From positions 34,275,187 through 34,339,186 of the forward strand of contig NC_088301.1 in assembly GCF_032854445.1 (NCBI RefSeq): a DNA stretch of 64,000 nucleotides, written 5' to 3'. The notes below the pieces were generated by a model. It ran no database searches, was not told the origin of the DNA, and worked only from the letters and a program-made list of their open reading frames with translations. The DNA comes from Liolophura sinensis (lineage: Eukaryota; Mollusca; Polyplacophora; Chitonida; Chitonidae). Of this stretch, positions 63,035-64,000 are shown one piece after another. Numbering within the stretch: position 1 is the stretch's first letter; each line of letters begins with the position of its first letter. A program made the translations under genes and the position numbers.

Positions 63035-63166
63035 ATGGAGATAGATCTGGACAGTGTCAATACAGATGGTTTTAAGGAGGTCTGTATACTTTTGCAAAAT
63101 TTTCTTTCTGAATTGCCAAGTGAGTTATTACCTAGAAATGCTGCCATGTTAGCTGAGTGTATATAT
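63035..63166 (+). CDS. candidate 44-codon internal exon of the divergent gene
   Basis: The stretch follows atatatgcag and ends at TATAT|GTAAGT, a consensus donor; it is 132 nt long and open in phase 0 throughout. The translation begins MEIDLDSVNTDGFKEV and continues as an amphipathic, Leu-rich helix-like segment (LLQNFLSELPSELLPRN), more protein-like than the surrounding chance frames. It could be an armadillo- or HEAT-like helical segment, but I do not recognise the family. The acceptor has a poor pyrimidine tract (a TA repeat), which lowers confidence. Confidence 0.35.
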
Positions 63167-64000
63167 GTAAGTGCCTTCTCCAGTTAGTATCCACACTGTA
63201 CGTGTGGGTCTAGGACATGACTGGGAATCATGGAACAAGTGCATGGTCTGGCAATGATTGCTGAAACCCCCTTTTTTCTCCTCTTTTCCAAATGGCGAGG
63301 TCACTGAGTGCCTCGCCTGGCTGTTTGACACTGCAGCAGGGCCGTGTTGGGGGGCCCCTAAGAGTCATCAATGAATGAAGCCACAAACGGCAGTGTGTAC
63401 TACTCAAGCCCCAGTTGTAAAACATCTTGTAAGCAGAGCATCTTGGCTGCCTTCATTGGCCTTAGGGGAAATGAGATCTCCTTGCATTGGGGGAATGTCT
63501 TTGGAAGAAACAGGACAGGAGAATGCAGCCCAGTGATAACCTTTGCCTACAAGTTCTACCATTGTAGTTGTGATGGAGATACTGCAGCTAGAGGCAAACG
63601 GACTACACAGAACACCCTCAGAGGCATCCCTTCAGCTGCTTTTTCACATGTTTTACATTGTTTACATTTCCAAAATAACATCCCGGCTAAGAAACGACTG
63701 CAGCCTTTAAATATATAGTAACAGGATACCACTTGGGTTCTCTTGACTTCTGCATGTAAATTACATGGATTGGAGCTCTGGCACTGTGCCTAGCTACTTA
63801 AGGGCGGGTTATAAAGGAACCAGGGTATCTTCTGACGCAAAATGATAATTCTCTACCTCACGACTGGTGAAAAAGAGATGTGGAACAAAAAAAAAGTAGT
63901 AAAAACACCCAAAAACATGTGCGTATTGCAAAGGCTGAAAGAAGTGCACGCAGGGTTTTAACTTTCACTGGATTTTGTATTTCCTTTGCTATCAAAACAG
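63167..64000 (+). other. intron-like sequence with a GC-richer island
   Basis: 63230-63620 is richer in GC than the flanks and holds a 115-codon plus-strand frame (63371-63718) with no recognisable domain. It may be a regulatory island or part of an unrecognised exon. Confidence 0.3.

Noticed and set aside
1-64000. CRISPR arrays, operons, bacterial-type genes
   Set aside because: Nothing of this kind is present; repeats are eukaryotic satellites and transposons, and the coding pattern is eukaryotic.

Overview
This is nuclear DNA from an animal, most likely a mollusc or another lophotrochozoan. The evidence is AT-rich sequence, a very low density of coding sequence, canonical GT-AG splice signals, tRNA-derived SINEs with A/B boxes and an AAAT or CACTC-type tail, small foldback DNA transposons and minisatellites. 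The organism call rests on the SINE style and is an inference. A 200-base run of N (41532-41731) shows that it is a draft assembly.

Layout: (1) 1-28.4 kb is gene-poor and repeat-rich. It holds two tRNA-SINE families, with several copies bounded by perfect target-site duplications, at least three unnamed dispersed repeat families, MITE-like inverted-repeat elements, and a satellite block at 20.6-23.85 kb. I support no protein gene there. (2) About 28.9-45.7 kb is one minus-strand gene for a large 13-finger C2H2 zinc-finger protein. A non-coding first exon at about 45.66-45.7 kb is followed by an intron of about 7.1 kb. A single very large exon (38514 down to past 34543) then carries the rest of the leader and all recognisable coding sequence. 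An AT-rich, SINE-free stretch to about 28.9 kb may be its 3' UTR. The coding sequence is split into two long open frames offset by one base at 36807-36828. (3) 45.73-64 kb is probably the 5' part, mainly introns, of a divergently transcribed plus-strand gene whose identity I cannot establish. Three short candidate exons and one first exon are supported only by splice signals and reading frame.

The two genes start head to head. Their first AUGs are 37 bases apart and sit in a perfect 12-bp inverted repeat of the YY1-type motif, so they probably share a bidirectional promoter. The zinc-finger protein has an N-terminal RRKQSKP motif (the FOG/SALL/BCL11-type NuRD-recruiting motif) and a C-terminal PVDLSL (CtBP-binding type), so I infer a nuclear transcriptional corepressor-recruiting factor. 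The main points for a second look are the one-base frame break inside this gene, its seven nearly invariant atypical fingers, the palindromic divergent promoter, and the uORF-dense leader.
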